A stretch of DNA of 64,000 nt from Paulinella micropora (taxonomy: Eukaryota; Cercozoa; Imbricatea; Euglyphida), in assembly GCA_009731375.1 (NCBI GenBank), contig BJOX01000032.1, positions 448,727-512,726 on the forward strand, in the 5' to 3' direction. Under the pieces are notes generated by a model, which was not told where the DNA came from, did not search any database, and saw nothing but the letters and a program-made list of their open reading frames with translations. Shown here in pieces: positions 32,335 to 43,004 of this stretch. The position numbers were made by a program, and so were the translations under genes. Positions within the stretch are counted from its first letter, which is position 1. Each line of letters begins with the position of its first letter.

Positions 32335-33066
32335 NNNNNNNNNNNNNNNNNNNNNNNNNNNNNNNNNNNNNNNNNNNNNNNNNNNNNNNNNNNNNNNNNN
32401 NNNNNNNNNNNNNNNNNNNNNNNNNNNNNNNNNNNNNNNNNNNNNNNNNNNNNNNNNNNNNNNNNNNNNNNNNNNNNNNNNNNNNNNNNNNNNNNNNNNN
32501 NNNNNNNNNNNNNNNNNNNNNNNNNNNNNNNNNNNNNNNNNNNNNNNNNNNNNNNNNNNNNNNNNNNNNNNNNNNNNNNNNNNNNNNNNNNNNNNNNNNN
32601 NNNNNNNNNNNNNNNNNNNNNNNNNNNNNNNNNNNNNNNNNNNNNNNNNNNNNNNNNNNNNNNNNNNNNNNNNNNNNNNNNNNNNNNNNNNNNNNNNNNN
32701 NNNNNNNNNNNNNNNNNNNNNNNNNNNNNNNNNNNNNNNNNNNNNNNNNNNNNNNNNNNNNNNNNNNNNNNNNNNNNNNNNNNNNNNNNNNNNNNNNNNN
32801 NNNNNNNNNNNNNNNNNNNNNNNNNNNNNNNNNNNNNNNNNNNNNNNNNNNNNNNNNNNNNNNNNNNNNNNNNNNNNNNNNNNNNNNNNNNNNNNNNNNN
32901 NNNNNNNNNNNNNNNNNNNNNNNNNNNNNNNNNNNNNNNNNNNNNNNNNNNNNNNNNNNNNNNNNNNNNNNNNNNNNNNNNNNNNNNNNNNNNNNNNNNN
33001 NNNNNNNNNNNNNNNNNNNNNNNNNNNNNNNNNNNNNNNNNNNNNNNNNNNNNNNNNNNNNNNNNN
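32335..33066. other. Assembly gap, 732 N
   Basis: Undetermined bases between two copies of the right TIR end. No sequence content can be described. Confidence 1.
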
Positions 33067-33426
33067 TTTTTTGTGTCATTGAGTCACAACCAGGTAGTTT
33101 TATTAATAAATAAACGTGTTTCCAATTGATTTAAAAGCGCATTATGTCAGTCTAATATTAATTACAACAGTCAGGTCAGGCATACTGACTTTGCGGGGTG
33201 GGCGGGTATGTGTTGCCGAGCCGGCCGAACGACTTTTTTTTCACATTCTTTTATGAGTGTCAACACTAGTTTTTATTAATAAATAAACTAGTTTCCAATT
33301 GGTTTAAACACACATTACAATCTAATATTAGTTAGAAGAGTCAGGTCTGACATGTAGAAAAAACTAAGTATACCCTAGGAAAATTTCGGAAAAAGGGGCC
33401 ATCCCCAGTTATCCGAACTGGTTGTT
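33067..33426 (-). repeat. Right TIR end, second copy joining Copia-4
   Basis: Identical in layout to 31974-32334, continuing at 33427 with ATAACCCTCGG of Copia-4. This is the physical right boundary of the insertion; it is probably an unmerged duplicate of the block left of the gap. Confidence 0.9.
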
Positions 33427-33890
33427 ATAACCCTCGGGGGTTGCGACCAAACACCTTGATCCAACTTGACATTTGGAAAAGCACTCTCCTCATCACTGTC
33501 AAACAACTCAGTGCCCTGCAGCACTGCCAACGCACACGTCATCCACACCAACGCAATCCTGCTTGTCGGTATGTCCACCGCATCGTATTGCCACCTCGGT
33601 TGAGCACAGCCAATGCCTGCCAGCCTCGACTTTCTTTCTATCACCTCTCCCCCTGATTCGTTCCTCTTCTCAAAGTCAGCGAATCGAATTGGCACTGCAG
33701 GCTCACCAGGCCGCTTCTCACCAGGCCGCTTCTCACTGACATGCCTCTCGATCGCCCCCAATCGCAAATACTTATCTATATCTGCAAACCTTGCGTCATT
33801 GAACTTTCCTGACTCCGTCGCCGAACGATAGGGAACCGGTGTTGTTACGAGAAATGCACCAGAACGGAAATTGCTAGCCCTTGTTTGCTT
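33427..33890 (-). pseudogene. Copia-4 RT N-terminal part
   Basis: Minus frame with QYDAVDIPTSRIAL and ELFDSDEESAFPNVKLDQG, then WSQPPRV, equivalent to the copia motif A block (D..TAFLNG.L...VYM.QPPG). It is cut by the TIR element directly after QPPRVI; the RT continues at 22382 on the far side. Confidence 0.78.
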
Positions 33891-35273
33891 TCAATTTCTC
33901 GGCTGATCGGTAATGTTCGACGTATCAATTGTATTGCCTGTCCATCTAACAGGCACACCCCTCGCATCCCTACGACCCACTGCTTCATAGGCCTCGGAGT
34001 TCCTCACAGGTTGCCCACGAACCAATCTCTCACCACTCTGCCTGGACACAACTCCTGCACCTTCACCAACACGTCTTCCCACAGCAACTGTTGCAGAAGT
34101 GTCGAAGCTCGGTGCCTCCTCGTTGTCGACCAACCTCACAACACCTTCGTCGCTCTGTTGGTCTTGCTCAACACCCTTACCGTTGCTTCCAGCAATTGAG
34201 CTCTCATTTCCAGTCACTGGGACGGCACCCAGCGCCACTTCTGGCAACCCACTAATGACTTGCCACTCGTCCTTGGTGAAAAATGTACCGGGTGTACCGT
34301 CACTTTTTCCCACAAACTCCTGTCNNNNNNNNNNAGGTGTACCGTCACTTTTCCCCACAAACGCCTGTCGAACTTTTTCAGAAGTGTGAAAGGCATGCTG
34401 GTACGACGACGCCATTCTCCCTTTTGGATACAAAGTAGGCCACGCATGCACCGTAGGCTCCTTCACCACCACATCAGCTGATGTCTTGATCTTTCCCTCG
34501 TAGTAGCTCCACACGACATATGCCGACTGCTCCACATTGACTCCCAGAAACACACCAGGCTCCCCTTTCTCCTCTCCCTTCTTGCCCCCTTTATAGATTA
34601 CACAGAGGCATCCAAATGGGTAGAGAATCGAATAATGTGGCGGCGGCCTCTTGTAGAAAGCTTCATGCCTCGACATCTTGTCTCCAGCACGCCCTTGCAT
34701 GTTGAGGAGAAACACAGAGTAGTTAACCGCTAAAGGTAGGAAGTATAAAGGCACAGATCGTGCAACCAGCAACGTAGCCGCAAGATTAAACACAATCTTT
34801 ATCGCAGCTTCCGCGTACGCATCCTTATTAGGATCCGCACGAACCGGCAAGTGTCGCTCCACACCCGTTTTCCGCAAGTGATCGTTGATGTAGGTCGCCA
34901 CCCATTCTTTGTCCGTCCGGAATTTCTTCATCACATTGCCCGTCTGCGTACGAGACCATGCCTGCAGCTCTTCCACTTGTCTCAGCGTCCCCTCTTGCTC
35001 CCTTGTCCGTACCCAAAAATTCTTGATATATCCAGAGACGTTGTCGACAAACACATTGCAATACGGTGTCCCTCCATACATAGGAAACGCAATCTTGCCA
35101 GTCCCGTCCCCACTCCAATCCTCTCCAGCTCTTTCGCAGACAGTCAAGGAAGCTCCCTCATAGTTAGAGTGTTGTTTCATCTTAGTTGTTTGACAGGATG
35201 TGCAAGAAAGGTCGTTAAACGACCCCTTGCCTTTAAGGTTTATATTGTTCATCCTGACAAACTGTCTTCCCAT
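33891..35273 (-). CDS. Copia-4 integrase
   Basis: Zinc-domain end CTSCQTTKMKQ near the start. The catalytic core has FVDNVSGYIKNF (first Asp), KFRTDKEWVA (second Asp) and AYAEAAIKIV (Glu), so DDE residues are present. The C-terminal part has FYKRPPPHYSILYPFGC and EPGVFLGVNVE, typical of copia integrases. An N10 gap at 34325-34334 is flanked by a repeated 30-bp sequence, adding a false duplication. The RT linker follows. 460 open residues with no stop, so this region is better preserved than RT. Confidence 0.88.
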   Translation of the reverse strand: MGRQFVRMNNINLKGKGSFNDLSCTSCQTTKMKQHSNYEGASLTVCERAGEDWSGDGTGKIAFPMYGGTPYCNVFVDNVSGYIKNFWVRTREQEGTLRQVEELQAWSRTQTGNVMKKFRTDKEWVATYINDHLRKTGVERHLPVRADPNKDAYAEAAIKIVFNLAATLLVARSVPLYFLPLAVNYSVFLLNMQGRAGDKMSRHEAFYKRPPPHYSILYPFGCLCVIYKGGKKGEEKGEPGVFLGVNVEQSAYVVWSYYEGKIKTSADVVVKEPTVHAWPTLYPKGRMASSYQHAFHTSEKVRQAFVGKSDGTPXXXXQEFVGKSDGTPGTFFTKDEWQVISGLPEVALGAVPVTGNESSIAGSNGKGVEQDQQSDEGVVRLVDNEEAPSFDTSATVAVGRRVGEGAGVVSRQSGERLVRGQPVRNSEAYEAVGRRDARGVPVRWTGNTIDTSNITDQPRN

Positions 35274-35306
35274 CGTCTCCCCAAAGTGCCAGANNNNNNN
35301 NNNGTG

Positions 35307-35816
35307 TCAGACGTCATGCAAGGATTGCAGTTTAGTTGTCGTAGAGGGCTTCATCGTTGTGTTCCAAAATGCAGCAGACGCACCAGGGTAGGGCCACTTG
35401 CTTTCGTCTCGTCCCTTCACCCCTGCTCTCTTCGTTTGTTTAAATGTATATTGGCAGGTGTCCTGATCGAAATCACCTACCAATATTTGCTTCCCTGGGT
35501 CAACCTCAATCTTTTCTTTGGTCACAAAGAAACCGTTGCCCTGCAGTATAATTGCATAGCCTTTCTTTTGCAGTTGCCCCGCCGAGAAGAGCACTCTATC
35601 CAACGTTTCCAGGCTATACGTTTCTCCCATCGTCACGTCGCGCGGTTCACCACAGCCATCGACTCCAACAAACGACGCTGTCCCCTTTTCCGACGTCCTT
35701 GTAGGCCCCGAGATCCCAACCAGCTCCAGGTTCTCGTCCTGTTTGTCCCGTAACATCCTGCCATCAGGAACAAGGTGACGGGTTGTACCACAGTCCAAGA
35801 ACACCTCGGTCTCCAC
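35307..35816 (-). CDS. Copia-4 protease and pre-integrase region
   Basis: Aspartic protease site FLDCGTTRHLVPD (Asp-Cys-Gly-Thr in place of Asp-Ser/Thr-Gly) about 7 residues in, as in copia pol. Then RVLFSAGQLQKKGYAIIL, the gag_pre-integrase block. The N10 gap at 35294-35303 breaks the join to integrase. Confidence 0.8.
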   Translation of the reverse strand: METEVFLDCGTTRHLVPDGRMLRDKQDENLELVGISGPTRTSEKGTASFVGVDGCGEPRDVTMGETYSLETLDRVLFSAGQLQKKGYAIILQGNGFFVTKEKIEVDPGKQILVGDFDQDTCQYTFKQTKRAGVKGRDESKWPYPGASAAFWNTTMKPSTTTKLQSLHDV

Positions 35817-35963
35817 CCTTACTCCCCCGTCCCCTTCAAACGCATAAGCCCCGTAGGTCGCCCATTGGAACCGCCATCCACATCCGAACCAGCCTCCACC
35901 CCATTAGGTTCATCCTCATCCTCCAACTCGTCCCGTTGCCGAAGTAACTCCAGATATCTTTCC

Positions 35964-37176
35964 TCAGCTTGCTGTACCCCATGGAGCGGCGACCCCAACG
36001 ACCACACTGCTACCCATCATGTGTGTAACGTTGTCTCCATACTCGTCTTCCTGAGGCGTATTAGGTGGCTTCTTTTCCTCTTCAGGCACCGCATCATCCC
36101 CTGTCCTTGGAACCGGTTCCACCTCTGTGAGGTCCCGATGAATCGTAATCACCGTATTAAGTTGATCCCAAGGTCCCACCGTCCTTGCCTGCCCACCCAA
36201 TTGCTCATCTTGACGTTGCTGTGGCAGTTGAGCTCCCGGCGAGACCGACTGGGCCTCCTTAACTTCTTTGGCTTCCTCCACGTCCTGAGACGTCCTTTGC
36301 CTCTTCTTCTCCGGTGGATAACTGAACGGAGCCGGATATTGTCTCGCCGTTTCTCGCAAGATCCTCCTCTATTTCTCGGTGTCTGCCTCTTCCAAAGCTT
36401 CCATCAAGCCTTCCCAGCTTACCTCCATCCATGGCATCACGTTCGACGGCGGGTTCATCATCAGATCCCGATTGTAGCGTGGCATTAGCTCCGTCTTCCC
36501 CGGTTCCGGCATTACGTGACAATANNNNNNNNNNGCAATATCGTAGCATCCTGCTGTAGGCTAAGTCTCCTCTCATCTTGGCCAACGTCGATCCATGGGG
36601 TCCAAGCCCTCGAGGCGGAAGCAACCTTCTGTTGTCGTAAACCGCCTGCCACGATGGCCTCACTTCATCCTTTTGCGTCCACAAACAAAATATTTTGTGA
36701 ACCGGGTAGTCTCGCTTCTGGCAGGCCTCATCGCAATACACCACCATCTTGCAACGCCCACATCTCTTCTTCTTTCCAGGCAAGCTACACATCTCACACT
36801 CCTCCGGCATATGGACACCTTTGTCAACAGGCTCGTTCTCCACCATGCGAACCACCCATTCTTCCCAATCGTCAGGTGCTATGCGTAGGTTGTACATCCA
36901 TTGCCAGTACCGTAGCTCATCCAAACTTGCATTGTTGAAACAGGTACGGAAATCCGCGATATTGACATTCCCATTTCTGGTATCCCCGGGCACGACCGTC
37001 TGCGGTGGTCCAAGGTACATGAACGGTGCAGCCGTCGCCATGAACGCATACAGCCTTCTGCCGTCACGTCCCTTTCGCTCCGCACCAACCTCCCTTAGAC
37101 CTCCCCCATCCGCCGCAGGCGTCAGATAAGCATCATCCATCGTTCGTGGCACCACCATCTTGTCGTTGCTGGGCCT
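35964..37176 (-). pseudogene. Copia-4 MYND-containing region upstream of protease
   Basis: Minus frame from the gap at 37177 with a block SLDELRYWQWMYNLRIAP, homologous to Copia-2's TDELAYWSIVKDFRLLP. It is followed by a MYND zinc finger (about 36689-36799): CEMC, KRCGRCKMVVYC, ACQKRDYPVHKIFC. Then MRGDLAYSRMLRY, matching Copia-2 LGDLAFQHLLRY. An N10 gap (36525-36534) and low-complexity acidic sequence lead to protease. Same order as in Copia-2, so the MYND is a lineage feature. Confidence 0.8.
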
Positions 37177-37186
37177 NNNNNNNNNN

Positions 37187-37488
37187 GTGCCAACGACGAA
37201 CGGAGCGCGATCGTAGGACGTGTCCCGTTGACAGTCGAATTCCCGTCCGGGATGTCTTATACCATTCATGTCTTGGTCGTCCCGGCCTTCCCAGGCACTA
37301 TCGTTTTGGGCAAACCCGATTTCAAAATGATGGATGCGCAGCTTATGCTGGGACAGGACATCATCAAATATGGACGTGGACGACACGAGTCCGAATTCCC
37401 GATCCTACAATCGGAAACGGACCTCCCACGACGGCATCCATATGGCGGTAGAGCTCAGGTAACACTGATACCACCGGCCCCTCCATGA
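37187..37488 (+). pseudogene. Gypsy aspartic protease, C-terminal part
   Basis: Reads VEFPSGMSYTIHVLVVP and GTIVLGKPDFKMMDAQL. The I.LG.DFL-like block closes retropepsins. The catalytic Asp is in the missing upstream sequence. Confidence 0.65.
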
Positions 37489-37545
37489 CCCTATGATGGA
37501 CACCTCGCCGAGCAATCTCGTCTTACCCCACAGGGTACGGCATGG

Positions 37546-39108
37546 GTGTACGCCAATCTATACATCCCAGAGCCGGATGACAAGCCCCCCGACCCATGGG
37601 AGGACTTTGGAGAACTCGCGGCCAAGAGGGAAGCTCAGATCTTACTCCTGAAGCATCAGGAAGACTCGTGGCATGGCTTCGACCAGCCGGGTCAACTGAC
37701 CAAGGGGGTCCACGAATACGTACGGGTCAAAACGAGCCTGGTATATCATGCTTCCAAAAGGCTGACGGAGGATGATGACGTCATGTCAAAGCTGAAGCAA
37801 TGGTACCAAGGCACAGATCCGATACAACCGGAAAGCTTAACAGCGGTGCCCAAAATACTATCCGACCGCCTCGACCGGGGCGAAGACATCACCATTATCC
37901 TTCCAATTCATCCCACCGTCATGTGGTGGAGAGATGTTTTGGATCGCGTGATCGATGACCCTATTCCAATACCTAGCCGACAGTCCAAACCCCTTATGGC
38001 CTTTCGCTTGGGGTCCGTTAAGGACGGGTTAGCATGCCGTACCAAGCTCATGACCCGCAAGGTCGATGACTTAAGGGAAGCGGCATTTCAAATCTTCCCC
38101 GGCTTCTACCATAAGTCCGCGGCGAAACAATATGCCGAAATGATCACCGATCTACAGGAGTTTGCCTCTTGGGACACTCAATCCTCCACGCGATACCCTG
38201 GACGGGATGCGAAGGACGAGGTTGAAGACCCGGACTCCATACTTGAGTACCCGGATGACCCACGGGACCAAAAACCCGTCGAGGACATCATGGACGAGGT
38301 CATGGCGCGACAACAGGGGTCGCCAGACTTTGTCCGGGACCTCAAGGCCCAATTCCTGAAGAACAAAAAGCTGTTCGGCCCACTTGTCGCTGGCGGGGTG
38401 ACCCATGCTGCCGCCAGGATAGAACGACAAGTCGGACAGACTATGCCTCGCCTCAAAGGATCACGCCTCAGTTACAAAGAGGAACAGATCTGCGAGGAAA
38501 TGGTGCAGGACATATTAGCCAAGCGATTGATCGAGCCATCGTGGTCGGAATTCCGATCGCCGGTCAGACTGGCCCCAAAGCCGGATGGCAAACAGCGCTT
38601 GTGTATCAACTACACCAGGCTGAACAAGATCATTAAGAGCGTCGAGGCCCCTATCCCTCGTATGCGAGATGGTCTTAACAAGCTTCGGCATGCCAAATTC
38701 TTTACCAAACTCGACCTAAAGAACGGTTTCTGGAATATACCGCTCGAGGCGGAAAGCCGTCCGTTGACTGCCTTCGCTGTCGGGGGGAGACTGTACTAAT
38801 GGACAGTCCTCCCGATGGGACTGAAGACGGCCCCGGCAATATTTCAGGACTGTATGAACCAGGCTCTATCGGACCCGAAATATGGGGACGCCCACTTCAT
38901 AGAGACCTACGGCCATACAAACCTATACAGCTTCTGTTATATCGACGACATTGTCATTTACTCCAATACGGAGGCGGAACACCTGGCTCATGTGTCAGAT
39001 GTGTTGCGCCGCTTGGAGGCCTTCGGCCCGAAGCTGAACCTAGAGAAGTGCTCGTTCGCAAACGATCACATCGACTATCTAGGATACAGGGTACAGGGGG
39101 CGAGATAG
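37546..39108 (+). pseudogene. Gypsy reverse transcriptase
   Basis: A linker (37546-38450) precedes RT blocks: LIEPSWSEFRSPVRLAPK, LCINYTRLNK, KFFTKLDLKNGFWNIPL (motif A Asp), a stop TAA at 38797 just before the expected QWTVLPMGLKTAPAIFQ region, then SFCYIDDIVIYS (motif C YIDD intact) and LGYRVQGA. So motif residues are present but one stop splits the protein. Confidence 0.9.
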
Positions 39109-40275
39109 TGCTAAAGCCGGGGAAGCGGGACGCCATTCGTTCTCTCCCGCGCCCTAACACACGCACAGCACTACACTCTTTCCTCTGTATGGCACAAGTC
39201 TATTCCGAATTTATTCCCAACTTCCAAGACTTCGTCAAACCTCTGCGGGATTTCTGCCTTAAAGGTGACCCGTATGGGGAGTGGCCACCCGCGGCCGAAG
39301 AGACGTATAACAAGTTGAAGGAAGCTTTAACAAGAGACCCTCTTACAGAGGGCGGGTCAGTCCTAATTCTACCCGATTTCGAAAAGCGCTTTGCACTCGC
39401 TACTGACGCATCCAAATATGCAGTCGGGGCGGTATTACAGCAATACGACTCCGCCCACAAGCAACTCCGGCCAATCATGTTGGTCAGCAAAAAGCTGACC
39501 CGCGAACAGGAACTACTGCACACGGCAACGCGAAGCGTTGGCGATAGTGTGGGTGTTCCGCCGGCTGCGAGAGTACTTGTGGGGCGCACCGAATATACTA
39601 GTCCAAACCGACCATGCCGACCTGAGGTGGCTCATGGACAAGGAACATACGGGCCGACTAGCGAGATGGCAGTCGGAATTACCCTTGTATGATTTCACCA
39701 TTGAGTACATCAAAGGCAAGGAAGACACGGTCCCGGACAGCCTTTCCCGAATGCCGAGAGTCAAAGGCTCCATCGGGGACGGACTTGACCGGTTCGCTAT
39801 GCACACACCAACGGCATGCCTTGTCGGGTGGACTGGCAACGATGACTGGTTGGCCAGCGAACACACGCCGGGGTTCACAGACACACTGCCAACGGGTATG
39901 GCATATATAGCCACCAGCGCCATTAGCTGGCAACCGGGATATAAGACGGATACCCAAGAGCAGCTGCTGGAAAACCTCAAGTCTATCCGCCGCGTATGCT
40001 GCGCTAAGCACGATGCGGAATATTGGCGGGATCTCCTTGAGGAGATTGATACGCAGTCAGACATCCTCAGCGAAGGGGATATACGGGAGGGCCAGACCCA
40101 CGAACATGAACACTCCATGAACGCGTTCTTTCCAATAAGAATCAGTCGTTCTGGGTGCCGAAGAATGTTCACCCGTCTAGGTCTGCTACCATCGCAGCCG
40201 CGACCCAAACGCAACATACCCAGGATCACATTGGCCTGGTCACCAGCGCCCTACAGCTGGATGACATGGACATGA
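39108..40275 (+). pseudogene. Gypsy RNase H and connection, frameshifted
   Basis: KPGKRDAIRSLPRP and YSEFIPNFQDFVKPL, then RFALATDASKYAVGAVL (RNase H Asp). It changes frame near 39530 to REYLWGAPNILVQTDHADL and EYIKGKEDTVPDSLSRMP, the canonical end of gypsy RNase H (KG.DN.VADALSR). About 150 residues of spacer follow. Confidence 0.87.
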
Positions 40276-40479
40276 CCTTGGCCAGCCCTGCGGTTTTTAG
40301 TCAGTTAGCCAGGGATTCGAAGGAATGGGGCCCCTTTATATCTCACGCCATGGATGCCCAAAAGCATCCCGAGACAAGGGAGATCCACCTTCAGAAGAAG
40401 ACCATGGCATGGCACGATGACCTCCTAGGCTACAAGGGGTCCGGAGCAAGTGGGAAAAGACGCCGTCCAAATGGACGCT

Positions 40480-41711
40480 GTGGGTCCCTCCACAGCTTCA
40501 AAAGGCTATCTTAACCGCTACCCATCGCTCCGCCTTAAACTCCCACCTAGGAAGGGACAAAATGTCGTGGTTCATTTGACTGAAATTTTGGTGGTATGGC
40601 ATGCAAAAGGCCATATCCGAAACAGTGGATACGTGTGAACACTGCAAGCAAATCAAATCTCCGCACCCAAACTCTCAGAGGGGCCTGTACGGCGAATACA
40701 AGCTTACAGAAGACCTCTTTGAGACCTTACACATAGACTTCGTGGGCCCACTACCACGAGCAGAACAGCATAACTACCGGTACATCCTGACCGCCATCGA
40801 CCGCTTTTCGAACTACGTGTTCGCGGCTCCGGTCAAGGAGAAGGACGCAGCATTGACATGCGAGGCTTGATCGATCACGTCTTTCGGTACACGGGAGTAC
40901 CCAAGAATGTATACAGCGATAGGGCTCAGAGTTCACCAATGAGCTCTCAGCACAGCTGTCTACGGCGTGGGGATTCAAATGGCAGTATGTCACGGCATAC
41001 TCGCCAGAGAGCAAGGGCAAGATAGAAAGGGTCCATAGGCCACTCAAAGCCGCCCTCCAACAATACTGTCGTGATGACCAACACATCTGGCATAAGGCAC
41101 TTCCGTCCTTTGTGTTCTCAATGAACAACACGGGCTCGAAGGCGTTGGGTGGGAAGACCACTGGCGCCTCCCCAAATTTGCTCGTGTACGGCCGTCATTT
41201 ACGTATTCCGGAAGATATGGTGCTCCCGCACCGCCCGGAAGGCGGATTCCTAGAACACGAAGAGCTCTTTGCATGTCGCCTAAGGGTGATGGCGGAAGCT
41301 CGACATTATGTGGCCAAGGCCCGAGAGGCTGAAGAGGCCAGCCGCCAAAACCAGAACACACCATCCAAGGTCAAGTATGAGTCGGGGGAGTACCATGCGG
41401 GGGACCTAGTATTCCTATACGTCTCGCAGGTCCCCAACTTGGTCAGTGTGAAGCTCTTCCCTATGTGGCAGGGACCCTACACCGTGTTGGAACAGGTAGG
41501 GGCTCTGAGCTACCGCATACAGGGTAAAGGCAAGACACTAGTGGTCCACGTCCGACGCTTAATGCGCTTTAACCCCTTGCTTGACAGAAACGAGACAATG
41601 GCGGATGCTATCCAAACGCTGAACGTAAGCTTGCGTGCCCCGCCTAAGCGCCGTGACAAGACGGCCGAGGCGAAGAATAATCCCGATCAGCCGATCCCGG
41701 CCGGAGGATAA
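40480..41711 (+). pseudogene. Gypsy integrase with GPY/F module
   Basis: Zinc-domain Cys pair CEHCKQIK; core LHIDFVGPLP (first Asp), NVYSDRAQSS (second Asp) and GKIERVHRPLK (Glu). The frame breaks after ALTCEA (40868) and again before 41112. The C-terminal part carries MWQGPYTVLEQVG, the GPY/F module of Ty3/gypsy integrases, with PNLVSVKLFP upstream. Confidence 0.87.
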
Positions 41712-42341
41712 CGCAGCATCAGCGCCCAGCCAAGAGGGTATGGACGTCGACCAAGATGACAGATCCTCCCCGGCAGTCATAGCTCCGCGGCCGGATATCC
41801 ATCCGCAGACCGAACAGGAGGAAAAGGCGGACATCGCCCCTCAGCGCCCACCGGGTGAGTCCAAGCTGAAGAAAGGCGAAGACGTTAAGGCCATCCATTG
41901 GCACGTGGGTAAGATATATATCCTCCGTCCACCGACGGCCACGTAGGCGACGATTGCCTAAACGACTTCTTCCTAATGAAAGTCAAGGAATGGGAACCGA
42001 AGGTCCGCGCCACCAGGGCGAACAAAGCGACCTCGGCCGAACCGCCCATCCTACAGTTCTATCGGTCACTCCAAGACCTCGACGATCCTGAATGCCGAGT
42101 CTTCTGCCCGGTGTATCGGGACGGGAAAAACGTTGAGACGTTTTGGAAGGGCATTACCGATAAATCGCCCGGATACAAGCCCTGGCAGATCCAAGTATGG
42201 CCGCGCATGGTGCTAGATTACCCATTCGACCTCCAACATGGCCGAATCCCAATACGGGTATGGGACGAGATGGCCGCCGAAGGCATCTCTACTGGTCTCA
42301 TAGGGGCGCCAGCACCGGGGAAATACAAACCGGCAGACTAG
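41712..42341 (+). pseudogene. C-terminal extension after gypsy integrase
   Basis: Two frames with non-repetitive coding character: acidic/Pro-rich linker with KAIHWHVGKIYILRPP, then 41976-42341 with ILQFYRSLQDLDDPECRVF and YKPWQIQVWPRMVLDYPF. No chromodomain recognised. Likely one extension broken by a frameshift near 41945. Confidence 0.5.
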
Positions 42342-43004
42342 GCCAAGCTGCTAAATCCAAACGGGCTCGAAAGTAGTCGAGGTGATGATCGATGAAACGC
42401 ATAGCCAAACACGGGTAGTATAGGGGTACCGGGCTCAACCGCACCGAGCGGAAACCTAGCCACTGCCATACTAGGGACACACCCGATGATACCTCTGTCT
42501 TGTTTAAAATACTACCTGAGTCCGCTCTTCTACGGGAAAGAGGGGATTGGACCTAACATGATGTGACAAACGGGAAAAGTGACCCAGCCCCGCCCTCCGT
42601 GGGGTGCGACGGCCCTGAAGGTATCTTGGCTAGCTCAACCTGGCCATTGCACATCACACTCGCCTCCTCCCGAGTTGCTAGCCCGCCTCCCGCGGCTCTG
42701 GCATGTGTAGGGTGTGATAAATTATTCTCCACAGAATGTTACGTCATTTATGTCACGTCCTCCATATTTGGGTGGAAGGTTGAAAAACACCAAGAGCCAT
42801 AAGCATATTATACTTCATTCATGCACTTAAGTGTCCCTATTCCTAGACAGCCCGATTCATATATAATCCCGAGGGATTAAGTACGGACAGGCGAAGGGAT
42901 CCAAGGGCTCACGTCGCACCCAAATCCCCCTGTTGACATGTACATAAGTAAGCAAGTGTGCAAAGACGACAAACATCCCATAATTCACAGCAAACACACT
43001 TGCC
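42342..43004 (+). other. Non-coding; candidate gypsy LTR from 42564
   Basis: No ORF. TGTGACAAACGGG at 42564 follows a purine tract and could be an LTR start. The end is not defined; a second copy is not present in the window, so the call rests on position. Confidence 0.4.

Larger units (their letters stand above)
22387..33426. mobile_element. Large TIR DNA transposon with SET/transposase-like gene
   Basis: Terminal inverted repeats of about 540 bp: 22387-22925 against 31798-32334, with a second copy of the right end at 33067-33426. Outermost bases AACAACCAGTTCGGATAACT. A 4-bp ATAA target duplication is visible at 22383-22386 and 33427-33430. It sits in Copia-4 RT. Contents: gene A (leftward, multi-exon), gene B (SET-like plus DDE-transposase-like), a palindromic 337-bp tandem array and several microsatellites. 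True length is about 9.95 kb if the block after the N gap is an unmerged repeat of the right TIR. Superfamily not assigned; no polymerase or retroviral-type integrase of Polintons is seen. Confidence 0.85.
21122..37176 (-). mobile_element. Copia-4, split by the TIR transposon
   Basis: Minus-strand order: MYND-containing region (37176-35964), protease (35816), integrase (35273-33891), RT N-terminus (33767-33427), [22387-33426 TIR transposon], RT C-terminus (22382-21570), RNase H to 21221, polypurine tract TTAGGGGGAG (about 21122-21131). No 3' LTR follows; the 5' end is lost at the gap 37177-37186. Its RT has HVDD, unlike the (K/R)TDD of Copia-1/2/3, but it shares the MYND architecture with Copia-2. 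Confidence 0.85.
37187..42563 (+). mobile_element. Ty3/gypsy retrotransposon, 5'-truncated pol
   Basis: Protease end, RT, RNase H, then integrase in that order defines Ty3/gypsy. GC-rich codon use differs from the AT-rich neighbourhood. The 5' LTR, gag and the protease active site are lost at the N10 gap 37177-37186. Several frameshifts and stops. A candidate LTR starts at 42564 after a purine tract (GGGAAAGAGGGGA, about 42533). Confidence 0.9.

Noticed and set aside
22387-33426. Polinton/Maverick assignment for the TIR element
   Set aside because: No DNA polymerase B, retroviral-type integrase, ATPase or capsid gene seen; target duplication is 4 bp rather than the 6 bp of Polintons.
37226-37386. 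N-terminal extension of the Copia-4 MYND frame beyond the gap
   Set aside because: It is antisense to the gypsy protease on the other side of an N10 gap; the apparent fusion is accidental.
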